Source of the DNA: Actinomycetota bacterium
GTDB taxonomy: Bacteria > Actinomycetota > Acidimicrobiia > Acidimicrobiales > Ilumatobacteraceae
NCBI GenBank assembly: GCA_016700055.1
Contig: CP064997.1
Coordinates: 2,728,001 to 2,792,000, forward strand
Length of the DNA stretch: 64,000 bases
Direction: 5' to 3'
The notes under the pieces: model-generated
Seen by the model: only the letters and a program-made list of their open reading frames with translations
What the model was told of the DNA's origin: nothing
Database searches by the model: none
Position numbers and translations under genes: made by a program
Shown: positions 1 to 8,884 of the stretch, one piece after another
Position numbering within the stretch: the stretch's first letter is position 1
How the letters are laid out: each line of letters opens with the position of its first letter

Positions 1-27
1 ACACTAGGGGCCGGTAGCCTTCCGCCG

Positions 28-996
28 ATGTCGGTGCGAGATCTCCTCAGCCAGGCCGACGCGCCGTTGTGCCTGCTCGCGGTGCACGCCCATCCCGACG
101 ACGAAGCTTCGAAGGGTGCCTCCACCGTCGCCAGGTACCACGCCGGCGGGGTGAGGACCGTGCTCGTGTGCTGCACCGGCGGCGAGGAGGGCGACCTGCA
201 GAACCCGGGGCTGCGCGACGCCGGACAGCCCTTCCACGGCCTCGACGCCGAGGCCGAGAAGGCGCTGATGGCGCACCTGCGCCCGATCGAGCTCGCCCGG
301 TCGGCGGCGATCATCGGGTACGACGAGGTGGTGATGCTCGGCTTTCGTGACTCGGGCATGCCCGAGAGCCCGGCCAACGAGCACCCGGAGTGCTTCCACC
401 AGGCCGACATCGACGAGGCCGTCGGCCGTCTGGTGACGATCATCCGCCGCGAGCGGCCCCAGGTGGTCCTCACGTACAGCGACGACCAGCGGGGTTATCC
501 GCACCCGGATCACGTGCGCGTCCACGACATCTCCGTGCTGGCGTTCCACCGGGCCGGCGACCCGATCTGGTACCCGTGGGCGGGGCACCCGTGGCAGCCG
601 CTGAAGCTGTACTACAACGTCTGGTCCAAGGCGCGCCTGCTCGCGGTGCACGAGGCGATGATCCACCGCCGCGGCTCCTCGCCCTACGAGCAGAGCTGGC
701 TCGACCGCCCCGGCCAGGACCACCGGATCACCACCCGGCTCGACGTCGGCCCTTACCTGAGTGCCCGCTCCGGGGCGCTGCGGGCCCACGCCACCCAGAT
801 CGACCCGTCCGAGCCCTGGTGGTTCGGGTTGAGCGACGACGAGCTGGTCGAGGTGTATCCCTGGGAGGACTGGGTGCTCGCCCGATCGGCGGTCGACGGG
901 CCGAGAGACGGCGAGCTCGAAGACGACCTGTTCGCCGGCGTGCGCACGCCCGACCTGGTGTCAGCTGTCGCGGGCTCGGCAGGCGGCGGCGCGTGA
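28..996 (+). CDS. mca: Mycothiol conjugate amidase (PIG-L/LmbE deacetylase family)
   Basis: 322-residue zinc hydrolase of the PIG-L family. The AHPDDE motif lies at residues 21-26 and HPDH at 159-162; together they supply the His/Asp/His zinc site of the family. The stretch ASKG-STVARYHAGG followed by CCTGGEEGD-QNPG is closer to Mca (cleaves mycothiol S-conjugates into mercapturate plus GlcN-Ins) than to the biosynthetic deacetylase MshB. Cytoplasmic detoxification role is known for the family, not shown here. The ATG at 28 begins right at the motif-bearing domain with no extension. It overlaps the next gene by 4 bases, so translation is probably coupled. MshB is the main alternative. Confidence 0.88.
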   Translation: MSVRDLLSQADAPLCLLAVHAHPDDEASKGASTVARYHAGGVRTVLVCCTGGEEGDLQNPGLRDAGQPFHGLDAEAEKALMAHLRPIELARSAAIIGYDEVVMLGFRDSGMPESPANEHPECFHQADIDEAVGRLVTIIRRERPQVVLTYSDDQRGYPHPDHVRVHDISVLAFHRAGDPIWYPWAGHPWQPLKLYYNVWSKARLLAVHEAMIHRRGSSPYEQSWLDRPGQDHRITTRLDVGPYLSARSGALRAHATQIDPSEPWWFGLSDDELVEVYPWEDWVLARSAVDGPRDGELEDDLFAGVRTPDLVSAVAGSAGGGA

Positions 997-1217
997 GCGT
1001 GCAGTACCGGGTGGTGGTGGGCAAGGGCGACGAACGCGTCGACGGCCCCGACGACGCCGAGGTGGTGATCGTCGTACCCCTGGCCGACGCGCTGACCGCT
1101 CCCGACGTGGCGTACATGCGCGGACGGCTGAAGGCCTCCGGTGACACCGGGGTGCTGCTCGACGTGCTCCGCTCCGGCGAGGCTGCTGCTGTGCTCGCGC
1201 GGCTCGCGGCGAGCTGA
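993..1217 (+). CDS. Small conserved-looking hypothetical protein
   Basis: 74 residues from a GTG whose GTGA overlaps the mca stop codon, a typical translational-coupling arrangement. A second GTG lies at 999. The product is an alpha/beta-looking small protein (VQYRVVVGKGDE, then VVIVVPLADA, then a helical C-terminus ending LARLAAS) with no signal peptide, cysteine motif or membrane segment. I do not recognise a family. The coupling to mca suggests co-expression, but no function can be inferred. It is read as real because of the start/stop overlap and because it fills the gap to the convergent gene at 1223 almost exactly. Confidence 0.6.
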   Translation: MSVQYRVVVGKGDERVDGPDDAEVVIVVPLADALTAPDVAYMRGRLKASGDTGVLLDVLRSGEAAAVLARLAAS

Positions 1218-1222
1218 CGCCC

Positions 1223-2056
1223 TCAGCCGCGGCGCATCGCCTCGCGCAGCTCGCGATAGCCGACCAGTTTCGCGTCGCGGTCGGCGAGCAGCCCTCGCAG
1301 GTGCTCGTCGCCGACGACCAGGTCGAGGTCGTCGATCCAGCCCTCGGCGGCGTCGGTGAGCGCCCGCACCTCGGCGGTGTCGATTGCGGGCTGCACGTGG
1401 ATCTCCGTCACGCCGGGCTCGAGCCGGGCGACCGCGTCGTAGACGCGCTTGCGGCTACCGGCGCGCCAGTCGCGGTCGAAGTGGTCGGGCACGACGACTC
1501 CCTCGTCGGCGGCCAGTTGGCGGAAGGGGAACCCGGCCTGCTCGGCGCTGATCGTCGAAGGCAGGCGCATCGGCACCCTGAACTCGACCGCGAGCTCGAG
1601 GTAGACGTCGAAGAACTCGGGGCGCAGCGTGATCGCGGTGAGATGCGGGGTGAGGTGGGTGATGTCGATTCCCCAGACGATCGCGCGCTCGATCTGGGCA
1701 CGGCACTCACGCAGCACCTCGGCCGGGTCGGCGTGCTCCCAGAGGTCGTCGACCGTCTTCGGGAAACCTCCGTCGCCCGACAGCAGTGACGGCGCGTGGG
1801 TGATCGGGCCCCATCCGTAGAGAGGATGCTCGGCGTTCAGCGTGAGGTGCACGCCGATGTCCTCTCCCCGGTACATCGAGGCCGCGTGACGTCCCCACGG
1901 CGCAGGGACCATGATCGACGCGCACGTCGCGAGGCCCTCGCGCAGCGCCTGGTACACGCCGACGTTGGCCGCGTGGCAGGAACCGAGGTCGTCGCAGGAG
2001 ATGATCACGAGACGGTCATCGGGGCGATGACCAAGGCGTTCGGCGAGCGACCTCAC
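1223..2056 (-). CDS. ChbG/HpnK (YdjC-like) carbohydrate deacetylase family protein
   Basis: 277 residues from GTG at 2056, ten bases after the stop of the upstream nuclease gene; the longer open frame upstream lies inside that gene and is rejected. Motifs of the YdjC/ChbG family are visible: ISCDDLG near the N-terminus (metal-binding Asp pair), DIGVHLTLNAEHP, DITHLTPHLTA and VTEIHVQPA near the C-terminus. These enzymes remove N- or O-acetyl groups from oligosaccharides or related polyols using a divalent metal. The physiological substrate cannot be told. It is the last gene of a short minus-strand run (thiolase, SNase-like, this gene) whose members share no obvious pathway. Confidence 0.75.
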   Translation of the reverse strand: MRSLAERLGHRPDDRLVIISCDDLGSCHAANVGVYQALREGLATCASIMVPAPWGRHAASMYRGEDIGVHLTLNAEHPLYGWGPITHAPSLLSGDGGFPKTVDDLWEHADPAEVLRECRAQIERAIVWGIDITHLTPHLTAITLRPEFFDVYLELAVEFRVPMRLPSTISAEQAGFPFRQLAADEGVVVPDHFDRDWRAGSRKRVYDAVARLEPGVTEIHVQPAIDTAEVRALTDAAEGWIDDLDLVVGDEHLRGLLADRDAKLVGYRELREAMRRG

Positions 2057-2066
2057 CGGTCGGACG

Positions 2067-2594
2067 CTATCCGCCACACGCTGCCCAGAGACCGAGGTCT
2101 GCGGCCTGCGCGTCGCGCGCGGCAGCGACGAAGTCGTCGGCGAAGGTGACGTTCGGCGGGAAGGGGAACGGCACCGCATAGCCGCCGCGGACGAGCTCGA
2201 GGTTCACGAACATCGCGTCACCGGCGCGGTACACGTAGGCGAGCAGGCGCCCGTAGTCGTCGCGTGCCTCGACGTCACGCACCAGGCGCACGACGCTGCC
2301 CGCGGGCAGAAGCTCGCCGGTGCGCGCCGACGCCTCGGGACCGAAGCACTCGACGGGCGAGTCCGGCCTGACGCTCTCCGGGGTGTCGATGCCGATCATG
2401 CGGACCCGCTCCACCGAGCCGGCGATATCGACATCGATCGTGTCGCCGTCGACGACCCCCACCACGAGGGCCTCCCCGGCGGGACGGGTGCTGTCGCCGG
2501 CGCCGCGCGTGCAGCCGGCCACCGCGGCGAGCGCGGCCGCCGCGCATGCCACTGCCGAGACCGTTGCCGCAGCGCTCCGTGCCGTGCCCCCCAC
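2067..2594 (-). CDS. Secreted thermonuclease-like (SNase-fold) lipoprotein
   Basis: 175 residues from GTG at 2594; the frame extends further upstream only into the thiolase gene. An Ala-rich hydrophobic N-terminus ends in a lipobox-like AVAGC (Cys28), suggesting export and lipid anchoring. The SNase/OB-fold core follows: VVDGDTIDV (calcium-binding Asp region), RMIGIDTPE (catalytic Arg and substrate loop), then a central ARTGELL helix and ARDDYGRLLAYVY. The closing LVRGGYAVPF...AARDAQAADLGLW is the usual C-terminal helix of bacterial thermonuclease homologues. The predicted activity is extracellular phosphodiester hydrolysis, known from the family and not proven here. Confidence 0.8.
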   Translation of the reverse strand: MGGTARSAAATVSAVACAAAALAAVAGCTRGAGDSTRPAGEALVVGVVDGDTIDVDIAGSVERVRMIGIDTPESVRPDSPVECFGPEASARTGELLPAGSVVRLVRDVEARDDYGRLLAYVYRAGDAMFVNLELVRGGYAVPFPFPPNVTFADDFVAAARDAQAADLGLWAACGG

Positions 2595-2622
2595 GGCGGC
2601 AGTTCTACCGGGGCTCGAACCG

Positions 2623-3813
2623 CTAGAGGCGTTCGAGGACGGTGCCCGTGCCGAGGCCGCCGCCGCAGCACATCGACACCAGCCCATAGCGTCCGGCGGT
2701 GCGCTCCAGCTCGTACAGCGCCTTGGTCAGCAAGAACGCGCCGGTGGCGCCGAGCGGGTGGCCGAGCGCGATCGCGCCGCCGTTCGGGTTCGTCTTCTCC
2801 AGGTCGGCGCCCACCTCTTTCGCCCAGGCCAACACGACAGAGGCGAAGGCCTCGTTGATCTCGAAGGTGTCGATGTCGCCGATGGACAACCCGGTGCGCG
2901 CGAGCAAGCGCTCGGTGGCGTCGATCGGGCCGGTCAGCATCAAGACCGGGTCGGCGCCGACGAGGCAGGTGTCGACGACGCGGGCGCGCGGTGTCAGGCC
3001 CAGCTCGGCTGCCTTCGCCTCGGTCGTCAAGAGCACCGCCGCCGCACCGTCGGAGATCTGCGACGAGTTGCCTGCGGTGTGCACTCCGTCCTCCCGGGCG
3101 ACGGGCTTCAGCGTGGCGAGCTTCTCGAGCGACGTCTCGCGCAGGCCTTCGTCGCGGTGGACGCGATGGGTGGTGCCAGTGGGCTTGCCCTCTTCGTCGA
3201 CGTCGGGCGCGTCGACTTCGACGACCTGGCCGTCGAAGCGGCCCTCCTGCCACGCCCGGGCGGCGCGCTGCTGGGAGTCGAGACCGAACCGGTCGGTGTC
3301 TTCACGGCTGATGCCCCACTTCTCGGCGATCCGTTCTGCTCCCTCGAACTGCGACGTGAACTCGTAGCGGGCGAAGTAGGACTTCGGCACCGGCACGCCG
3401 AGGCCGAGCTTCTTCGACGAGTTGACCCCGATCGGGATACGGCTCATCACCTCGACCCCGCAGGCGACGGCGACGTCGACGACACCCGCTTGCACGAGCG
3501 CCGTCGCGAGGTTCGTCGCTTGCTGGCTGGACCCACACTGGGTGTCGACGGTGGTCGCGGCGGTTGCCATCGGCAGGCCGGCGGCCAGCCAGGCGGTGCG
3601 GGTGATGTTGAAGCTCTGCTCACCGACCTGGCTCACGCATCCGCCGACGACCTGGCCGATCTCGGTCGGGTCGATGCCGGTGCGGTCGACGAGCGCCCGC
3701 TGGGCAACACCGAGCAGCTCTGCGGGGTGCATCGTCGAGAGACCGCCGCCGCGGCGCCCGATGGGGGTGCGGACGGCGTCGACGACGACGACACTGGACG
3801 TAGGGGTGGTCAT
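2623..3813 (-). CDS. Acetyl-CoA acetyltransferase / thiolase family protein
   Basis: 396 residues, the normal length for a thiolase. The nucleophilic cysteine is in VDTQCGSSQQA (Cys93). The C-terminal motifs NEAFA, GGAIALGHPLGATGA and the second active cysteine in CCGGGLGTG are all intact. The enzyme should thiolyse or condense acyl-CoA substrates, the last step of beta-oxidation or a Claisen condensation. FadA-like steroid/fatty-acid thiolases are the nearest type I recognise; the chain-length preference cannot be read from sequence. The ATG at 3813 is 18 bases from the divergent nudC start, so the two promoters must overlap the coding starts. Confidence 0.9.
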   Translation of the reverse strand: MTTPTSSVVVVDAVRTPIGRRGGGLSTMHPAELLGVAQRALVDRTGIDPTEIGQVVGGCVSQVGEQSFNITRTAWLAAGLPMATAATTVDTQCGSSQQATNLATALVQAGVVDVAVACGVEVMSRIPIGVNSSKKLGLGVPVPKSYFARYEFTSQFEGAERIAEKWGISREDTDRFGLDSQQRAARAWQEGRFDGQVVEVDAPDVDEEGKPTGTTHRVHRDEGLRETSLEKLATLKPVAREDGVHTAGNSSQISDGAAAVLLTTEAKAAELGLTPRARVVDTCLVGADPVLMLTGPIDATERLLARTGLSIGDIDTFEINEAFASVVLAWAKEVGADLEKTNPNGGAIALGHPLGATGAFLLTKALYELERTAGRYGLVSMCCGGGLGTGTVLERL

Positions 3814-3831
3814 CGGGCCAGCCTACGAGCG

Positions 3832-4617
3832 ATGCCAGGAGCCGACTTCACCCCGCTGTTCGAGCCGCCGACCGACGCCGTGTCGCAGCGCTTCATCCAC
3901 GTCGTCGGGGTGAGCGTCTGGGTGCACGAAGCACCGGTCGACGAGGGATGGGGCCGGCACTTCGTCGGGATGCTCGGTGACGACGCGCTGTGGAGCGTCG
4001 ACGTGCCCGCCGGCGAGGATCCGACCGAGGGTGCCGCGGTCGACCTGTACGGCTACCACGGGAGGGTGAGCGAGGCCGAGTGGCTCGCCGCGGGCCGCGC
4101 GGTGCAGATCGTCGAATGGGCGCGCACCCATCGCTTCTGCGGGCGCTGCGGAACACCGACCGAGCCTGCCCGCGCCGAACGGGCGATGAAGTGCCCGGAT
4201 TGCGGGCTCGTCGCGTTTCCCCGGATCGCACCGGCGATGATCACCCTCGTCACACGTGGCGACGACGACGAGGAGGCCCTGCTCGCTCGGGGCGTCCACT
4301 GGCAGATCCCGATGTACTCCTGCCTAGCCGGGTTCGTCGAGCCCGGCGAGACGCTGGAATCGGCGGTTGCGCGCGAGGTGCGCGAAGAGGTGGGGATCGA
4401 GGTGAGCGACGTTCGCTACCAGTCGAGCCAACCCTGGCCCTTCCCGCACAGCCTGATGCTCGGGTTCCGGGCACGCCACGCAGGCGGCGAGATCGTCTGC
4501 GACGAGACCGAGATCCTCGACGCGGCGTGGTTCCGCCGCGACGAGTTGCCGATGGTGCCGGGGGGCATATCGATCGCCCGCAAGCTGATCGACGCGTGGG
4601 TGGCCGGCGGGGGGTGA
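3832..4617 (+). CDS. nudC: NAD(+) diphosphatase NudC (Nudix hydrolase)
   Basis: 261 residues starting at ATG 3832; the much longer open frame upstream is the antisense of the thiolase. A four-cysteine zinc ribbon (Cys103, 106, 121, 124) precedes a complete Nudix box at about 167-189 with G-x5-E and REVREEVGIE. The signature SQPWPFPHS at 199-207 is the NudC-specific motif that separates NADH pyrophosphatases from other Nudix enzymes. The enzyme hydrolyses NAD(H) to NMN(H) and AMP, and homologues remove NAD caps from RNA. It is divergent from the thiolase and convergent with the peptidase gene. Confidence 0.93.
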   Translation: MPGADFTPLFEPPTDAVSQRFIHVVGVSVWVHEAPVDEGWGRHFVGMLGDDALWSVDVPAGEDPTEGAAVDLYGYHGRVSEAEWLAAGRAVQIVEWARTHRFCGRCGTPTEPARAERAMKCPDCGLVAFPRIAPAMITLVTRGDDDEEALLARGVHWQIPMYSCLAGFVEPGETLESAVAREVREEVGIEVSDVRYQSSQPWPFPHSLMLGFRARHAGGEIVCDETEILDAAWFRRDELPMVPGGISIARKLIDAWVAGGG

Positions 4618-4626
4618 GCGTCGCTC

Positions 4627-6642
4627 TCAGCCTTCGGCGGGCTGGAGATGCTCGGCGAAGAAGTCGAGGATGATCTCGGCCCGCTGGCGGCGGTGTACCG
4701 GCGAGCCGCCGCGTGACAGCTCGTGGCCTTCGCCGGGGAAGCGGTAGTACGTGACGTCGCGTCCGAGCAGGCGCAGGGTCACGAACAGCTCGTCGGCCTG
4801 GCTGATCGGGCAGCGGAGGTCTTCCTCGCTGTGCACGATCAGCAACGGCACGTGGATGTCGCGCGCGAACATGATCGGCGACATGCGCAGGTACTCGCCG
4901 GGGTTCTCCACCGGGTCGGGGCCGTGCTCGACGCGGAACATGGTGCCGATGTCGCTCGACCACTCCTCGGTGAGCAGGTTGTTCACCGACCGCTCGCTGC
5001 AGATGGCCTTGAACCGTTCCCCGTGGTGGGCCGCCAGCCAGGTGGCCATGTAGCCGCCGTAGCTGCCGCCGAGCATCCCCACGCGCTCGGGGTCGCAGAA
5101 CGGGTATCGGGCCAGCGCGGCGTCGAGCACGGCGAGCACGTCGTCGACGTCGACCGTGCCCCAACCCGAACCCGGTCGGGTGGGGTGCAACGGGCCGAGG
5201 ATCGCCTGCCCCCAGGTCTCTTCGCGCCCAGACGAGCCGCGCGGGTTGCACAGCACCACCACGTAGCCGGCCGCCGCCTGCATTTGGAACTCGTCGAAGA
5301 ACGTCTCCCCGTACTGCGTGTGCGGTCCGCCGTGCACGTTCAGCAGCACCGGGTGCTTACCTTCGTCGCCCAGCCCGGCGGGACGCATGATCCACGCGTC
5401 GATCTCGACCGTGCCGTCGCTCGAGGGCACGGTGAAGCGCTCCCACGGCTGGGGCCGGGCGCGGGCGACGTACGCGTCGGTGAGCGAGCTCGCCGCGCGC
5501 TCGCTGCCGCCGGCGGTGAGCAGGGCGAGCTCGGCGGGGCGGTCGACGCTCGCGACGACGATCGCCACCGTGCCGTTTGCCGCATGCGCTCCCCGCACCC
5601 ACCTGTCGCCGTCGGTCAGTGCGACCGGCGGGTCGATCGCCCGGGCGTCGAGGCGGTGCAAGTGGCACCGGCCGCGGTCCTCGGCCGTCGCGAGGAGCGT
5701 CGCGTCGTCGACCCAGACCGGCGCGACCGTGCCACTCGTGGTGTCGAACGTGCGGTCGAGGGCCTCACTGACCCACCGCCGCTCGCCGGTGGCGAGATCG
5801 AGCACTCCCACCTTGGAGTTCTGGGGGTAGGTGAGCGGGTCGTCGCTGCCGACGAACGCCAGCTGCGTGCCGTCCGGGGAGACCGACGGTGAGCCGTAGT
5901 TCCCGGTCTGCTCGGTGAGCGCTCGTGGCTCGCCGTCGAGGGGCACCACGTAGAGATCGGTCGCGAGGTCACGGTCCCAACCCTCGTGCCGGGCGGCGCC
6001 GGTGACGAGCCCGGACGAGTCGGCCAGCCACGACAGATCGTGGTGTTGGTGGGTGCCGGGGGTGAGGTCGCGCGGGGTGCCTGTGCCGTCAGCGGCCACG
6101 ACGAACACGTGGCTCGGACGGTCGAACACCCATCCTTCGCCGTCGAGGCGGGTGAAGAAGGTCTCGATCCTGCGCGCCGACTGCCACGACTCGTCCTCGG
6201 CGTCGTAGCGCTCGTCGGGTACGCGGCTGGTAAACGCCAGCCAGCGCCCGTCGGGTGACCACGAAAGGTCGCCGGCACCGTCTTTCATCGTGGCTACCGT
6301 GCGCGCCTCGCCCGGGCCGTCGACCGCCAGCACGTGCACCGTCGCCTGGCCCTTCTTCTCGCTGCGACGCGATACGAACGCGAGCTGGGTGCCGTCGGGT
6401 GACCAGGCGGGGGAGGACTCGCCCGGGTCGCCGGCCGTGAACGGGCGCGGCGACCGGGACCCGTCGGCAGGTGCGAGCCACACCTGCGACACCGTCTTGT
6501 TGCGGGTGAGATCGACCCGCCCGACGACGAACGCCACCTGCGCGCCGTCCGGTGAGACGACGGGGCCCCCGGCGGCGACGAGGCCGTCCAGGAAGCGCTC
6601 GACGATCGGGCGATGCTTGCTCGGTTCGGGCGGCGTAGGCAT
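4627..6642 (-). CDS. S9-family prolyl oligopeptidase / acylaminoacyl-peptidase-like
   Basis: 671 residues from ATG 6642. The N-terminal two thirds carry repeated WSPDG, SPDGTQLAFV and similar blades of a seven-bladed beta-propeller. The C-terminal third is an alpha/beta hydrolase with nucleophile Ser527 in GGSYGGY, Asp608 in HSEEDLRCP and His640 in GEGHELSRGG. No signal peptide is seen, so a cytoplasmic dipeptidyl- or acylaminoacyl-peptidase is the best reading. The oxyanion-loop motif NVHGGPHTQYG is also present. The exact exopeptidase specificity cannot be assigned. It is convergent with nudC (9-base gap). Confidence 0.9.
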   Translation of the reverse strand: MPTPPEPSKHRPIVERFLDGLVAAGGPVVSPDGAQVAFVVGRVDLTRNKTVSQVWLAPADGSRSPRPFTAGDPGESSPAWSPDGTQLAFVSRRSEKKGQATVHVLAVDGPGEARTVATMKDGAGDLSWSPDGRWLAFTSRVPDERYDAEDESWQSARRIETFFTRLDGEGWVFDRPSHVFVVAADGTGTPRDLTPGTHQHHDLSWLADSSGLVTGAARHEGWDRDLATDLYVVPLDGEPRALTEQTGNYGSPSVSPDGTQLAFVGSDDPLTYPQNSKVGVLDLATGERRWVSEALDRTFDTTSGTVAPVWVDDATLLATAEDRGRCHLHRLDARAIDPPVALTDGDRWVRGAHAANGTVAIVVASVDRPAELALLTAGGSERAASSLTDAYVARARPQPWERFTVPSSDGTVEIDAWIMRPAGLGDEGKHPVLLNVHGGPHTQYGETFFDEFQMQAAAGYVVVLCNPRGSSGREETWGQAILGPLHPTRPGSGWGTVDVDDVLAVLDAALARYPFCDPERVGMLGGSYGGYMATWLAAHHGERFKAICSERSVNNLLTEEWSSDIGTMFRVEHGPDPVENPGEYLRMSPIMFARDIHVPLLIVHSEEDLRCPISQADELFVTLRLLGRDVTYYRFPGEGHELSRGGSPVHRRQRAEIILDFFAEHLQPAEG

Positions 6643-6685
6643 GGCCGGCGACGCTACACGCCCCCTGGGACCGGCCTTCCGGGAT

Positions 6686-7897
6686 TCAAGACCGTTCGAT
6701 GCGCGCGCCGAGCACCGCCTGTTCGTCGGGTTTCGCGGCGAGGATGTTCGCGACGTAGTCCTCGACCGCCTCCGTGAATGGCACAGAGGCACCGGCACGC
6801 TCGGACATGAACCAGCGGTGCTCCAGCACCTCGTGGAAGATCTGCGCCGGTTCCAGCTTGCCGCGCATCTGCTGGGGCACCGAGGTGCGAACCAGCTCGA
6901 AGCGATCCGTCACCCAGCGATGCGCCGCGAACTCCTCGTCCTTCAGGCCGAGTCCCAGCTTGATGCGGTACGAGTCGAGGTCGATCAGCAATCGCCGCGC
7001 CTGGTTCTCCTCCACGTCGAGTCCGGTGAGCCTGATCAGACGGCTCGAGTGATAGCCGACGTCGACGACCTTCGGCCGGACGTGCACGTGCTCACCGTCG
7101 GGCTCGGTGTGCAGCTGCAGCTCGGCCACGTCGAAACCGAGCGCGTTGAGCGCACGCATGTGCTTCTCGAGGGCGTAGCGATCGTCGCGGGTGATGACGA
7201 TCGGCGTCGTCACCCGCTCCCACAGCCGGTCGTAGCGCCTCCGTAGGCTGAGCCCGGTCGAGACAGGGTCGATGTCCTCCTGCAGCCGGCCACCTGCCTG
7301 CAGGTCCATCAGCTCGCCGACGGCATTCGTCGCCGCCGTGTCGAGGTCGTACTCCCGCTGGCCCCTGGACAGCGACGGATGCAATTCGCCGGTCTCCGCG
7401 TCGACGAGATACGCGGCGAACGCGTCGGCGTCGCGGCGGAACAGCGTGTTGGACAGCGAGCAGTCGTTCCAGGCGAAGCCGGCGAGGTGAACCTGGACGA
7501 GGAGCAGGGCGAGTGCGTCGAGCAGGCGTCCGGCGGTGTCGCCGCGCAGGCTGCTGGAGAACAACGCGCGGTAGGGGAGCGAGAACGCCAGGTGTCGGGT
7601 GATCAGCGCGGCGGGCAGGGGCTCGCCGGAGCTGTCGACACGCTGGGCGATGACGCCGATCGGTTCCACACACGGGATCCCTCGTCGGTTCAGCAGAACC
7701 AGCAGCTCGTGCTCGCGCTCGGCGTAGCGCTGCTCGACCTCCTTGATCGCGAAGACCCCGCCGGGCAGGCGCACGAAGCGCACGACGTGACGGGAGATGC
7801 CACGCGGCAGCGCGACGACCTGCTCGTCGGGCCAGTCCTCGAGCGCGACGTCCCACGGAAGGAAGACCAGGCCGGTGTCGGCCAGTTGCCCGGACAT
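6686..7897 (-). CDS. DUF4032 domain protein with lipopolysaccharide-kinase-like N-terminus
   Basis: 403 residues from ATG 7897. The first half resembles an atypical protein-kinase/LPS-kinase fold: FAIKEVEQRYAEREHELL (candidate nucleotide-binding Lys and helix C Glu), LLVQVHLAGFAWNDCSLSNTLFRRD (candidate catalytic loop) and YLVDAETGE (candidate metal-binding Asp). The second half matches the actinobacterial DUF4032 region as I recall it. No substrate is known. It is transcribed away from the F420-type oxidoreductase gene with a 58-base divergent spacer. Kinase activity is an inference only. Confidence 0.72.
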   Translation of the reverse strand: MSGQLADTGLVFLPWDVALEDWPDEQVVALPRGISRHVVRFVRLPGGVFAIKEVEQRYAEREHELLVLLNRRGIPCVEPIGVIAQRVDSSGEPLPAALITRHLAFSLPYRALFSSSLRGDTAGRLLDALALLLVQVHLAGFAWNDCSLSNTLFRRDADAFAAYLVDAETGELHPSLSRGQREYDLDTAATNAVGELMDLQAGGRLQEDIDPVSTGLSLRRRYDRLWERVTTPIVITRDDRYALEKHMRALNALGFDVAELQLHTEPDGEHVHVRPKVVDVGYHSSRLIRLTGLDVEENQARRLLIDLDSYRIKLGLGLKDEEFAAHRWVTDRFELVRTSVPQQMRGKLEPAQIFHEVLEHRWFMSERAGASVPFTEAVEDYVANILAAKPDEQAVLGARIERS

Positions 7898-7955
7898 CAG
7901 CACCGGCGAAGCATCGCACGGCCCCCGGCACCGGTCGCCTATAGGTTGGCCGCGC

Positions 7956-8873
7956 ATGAACGACCCGTCTCCCGCCCCGCCGCTCGACCGCCAGTCACTC
8001 GGGCGCGTCGGGCTCTGGACGTTCCAGCTCGACCTGCAACCGATGACCGCCGCTCAAGAGGCTGCGGCCGAACTCGAATCGCTCGGTTACCGCGCCCTCT
8101 GGGTGCCCGAGGCGGTGGGACGCGAGCCCCTCGTCAACAGCGCGCTGTTGCTGTCGGCCACCGAGCACCTCGTCGTGGCCACCGGCATCGCCAGCCTCCA
8201 CGCCCGCACGGCGATGACGATGCAGGCCGGCCAGAAGACGCTCAGCGAGGCGTTCCCCGGCCGCTTCCTGCTCGGTATCGGGGTCAGCCACCAGGCCGCG
8301 GTCGAGGGGCTGCACCACGCCGGGTACGAAAAGCCCTACACGACGATGGTCGGCTACCTCGACGCGATGGACTCCAGCTTCTATCTGGGCGCGGCCCCCA
8401 GCACTGCGCCCCAGCGCGTCTTGGCCGCGCTCGGTCCGAAGATGTTGCGCCTCGCCGCGGAGCGTGCTCTCGGCGCACATCCCTACTTCGTGCCCGTCGA
8501 GCACACGGTGCTCGCCCGCGAGACGCTCGGCCCTGACGCCCTGCTGGCGCCGGAGCAGGCGGTGGTGCTGTCGAGCGACCCGGCGGTGGCCCGTGAGGTG
8601 GCGGTGCGGTTCATGCGCGGCTACCTCGGCCTGCCGAACTACGCCAACAACCTGCGCCGCCTCGGCTGGACCGAGGAGGACATCGCCGGGCCGAGCACGG
8701 CACTCGTCGACGCGATCGTCGCATGGGGCGAGCTGGATGCCGTCGTCGCCCGCCTGCGCGCGCACCTCGACGCCGGTGCCGACCACGTGTGCGTGCAAGT
8801 GCTGACGGAAGACCCGCGAGCGCTGCCGATGGCCGAGTGGCGCACGCTCGCCGCCGCCGTCGCCGAGCTGTGA
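7956..8873 (+). CDS. LLM-class (F420-dependent-type) oxidoreductase
   Basis: 305 residues from ATG 7956. The luciferase-like monooxygenase TIM-barrel pattern is present: an opening strand GRVGLWTFQLD, then LGYRALWVPEAVGREPL, LVVATGIASLHARTAMTM and FLLGIGVSHQ. The absence of an FMN-specific signature and the actinobacterial context favour coenzyme F420 as cofactor, as in the TIGR03620-type subfamily. Substrate unknown. Eleven bases separate it from the downstream mycothiol-type gene on the same strand, so the two are probably co-transcribed. Confidence 0.82.
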   Translation: MNDPSPAPPLDRQSLGRVGLWTFQLDLQPMTAAQEAAAELESLGYRALWVPEAVGREPLVNSALLLSATEHLVVATGIASLHARTAMTMQAGQKTLSEAFPGRFLLGIGVSHQAAVEGLHHAGYEKPYTTMVGYLDAMDSSFYLGAAPSTAPQRVLAALGPKMLRLAAERALGAHPYFVPVEHTVLARETLGPDALLAPEQAVVLSSDPAVAREVAVRFMRGYLGLPNYANNLRRLGWTEEDIAGPSTALVDAIVAWGELDAVVARLRAHLDAGADHVCVQVLTEDPRALPMAEWRTLAAAVAEL

Positions 8874-8884
8874 GGATCGACGGC

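Noticed and set aside
2320..3831. Long open frame running into the nudC start
   Set aside because: It is the antisense of the nuclease and thiolase genes, has a low-complexity Arg/Ala/Gly composition, and NudC homology begins only at the ATG at 3832.
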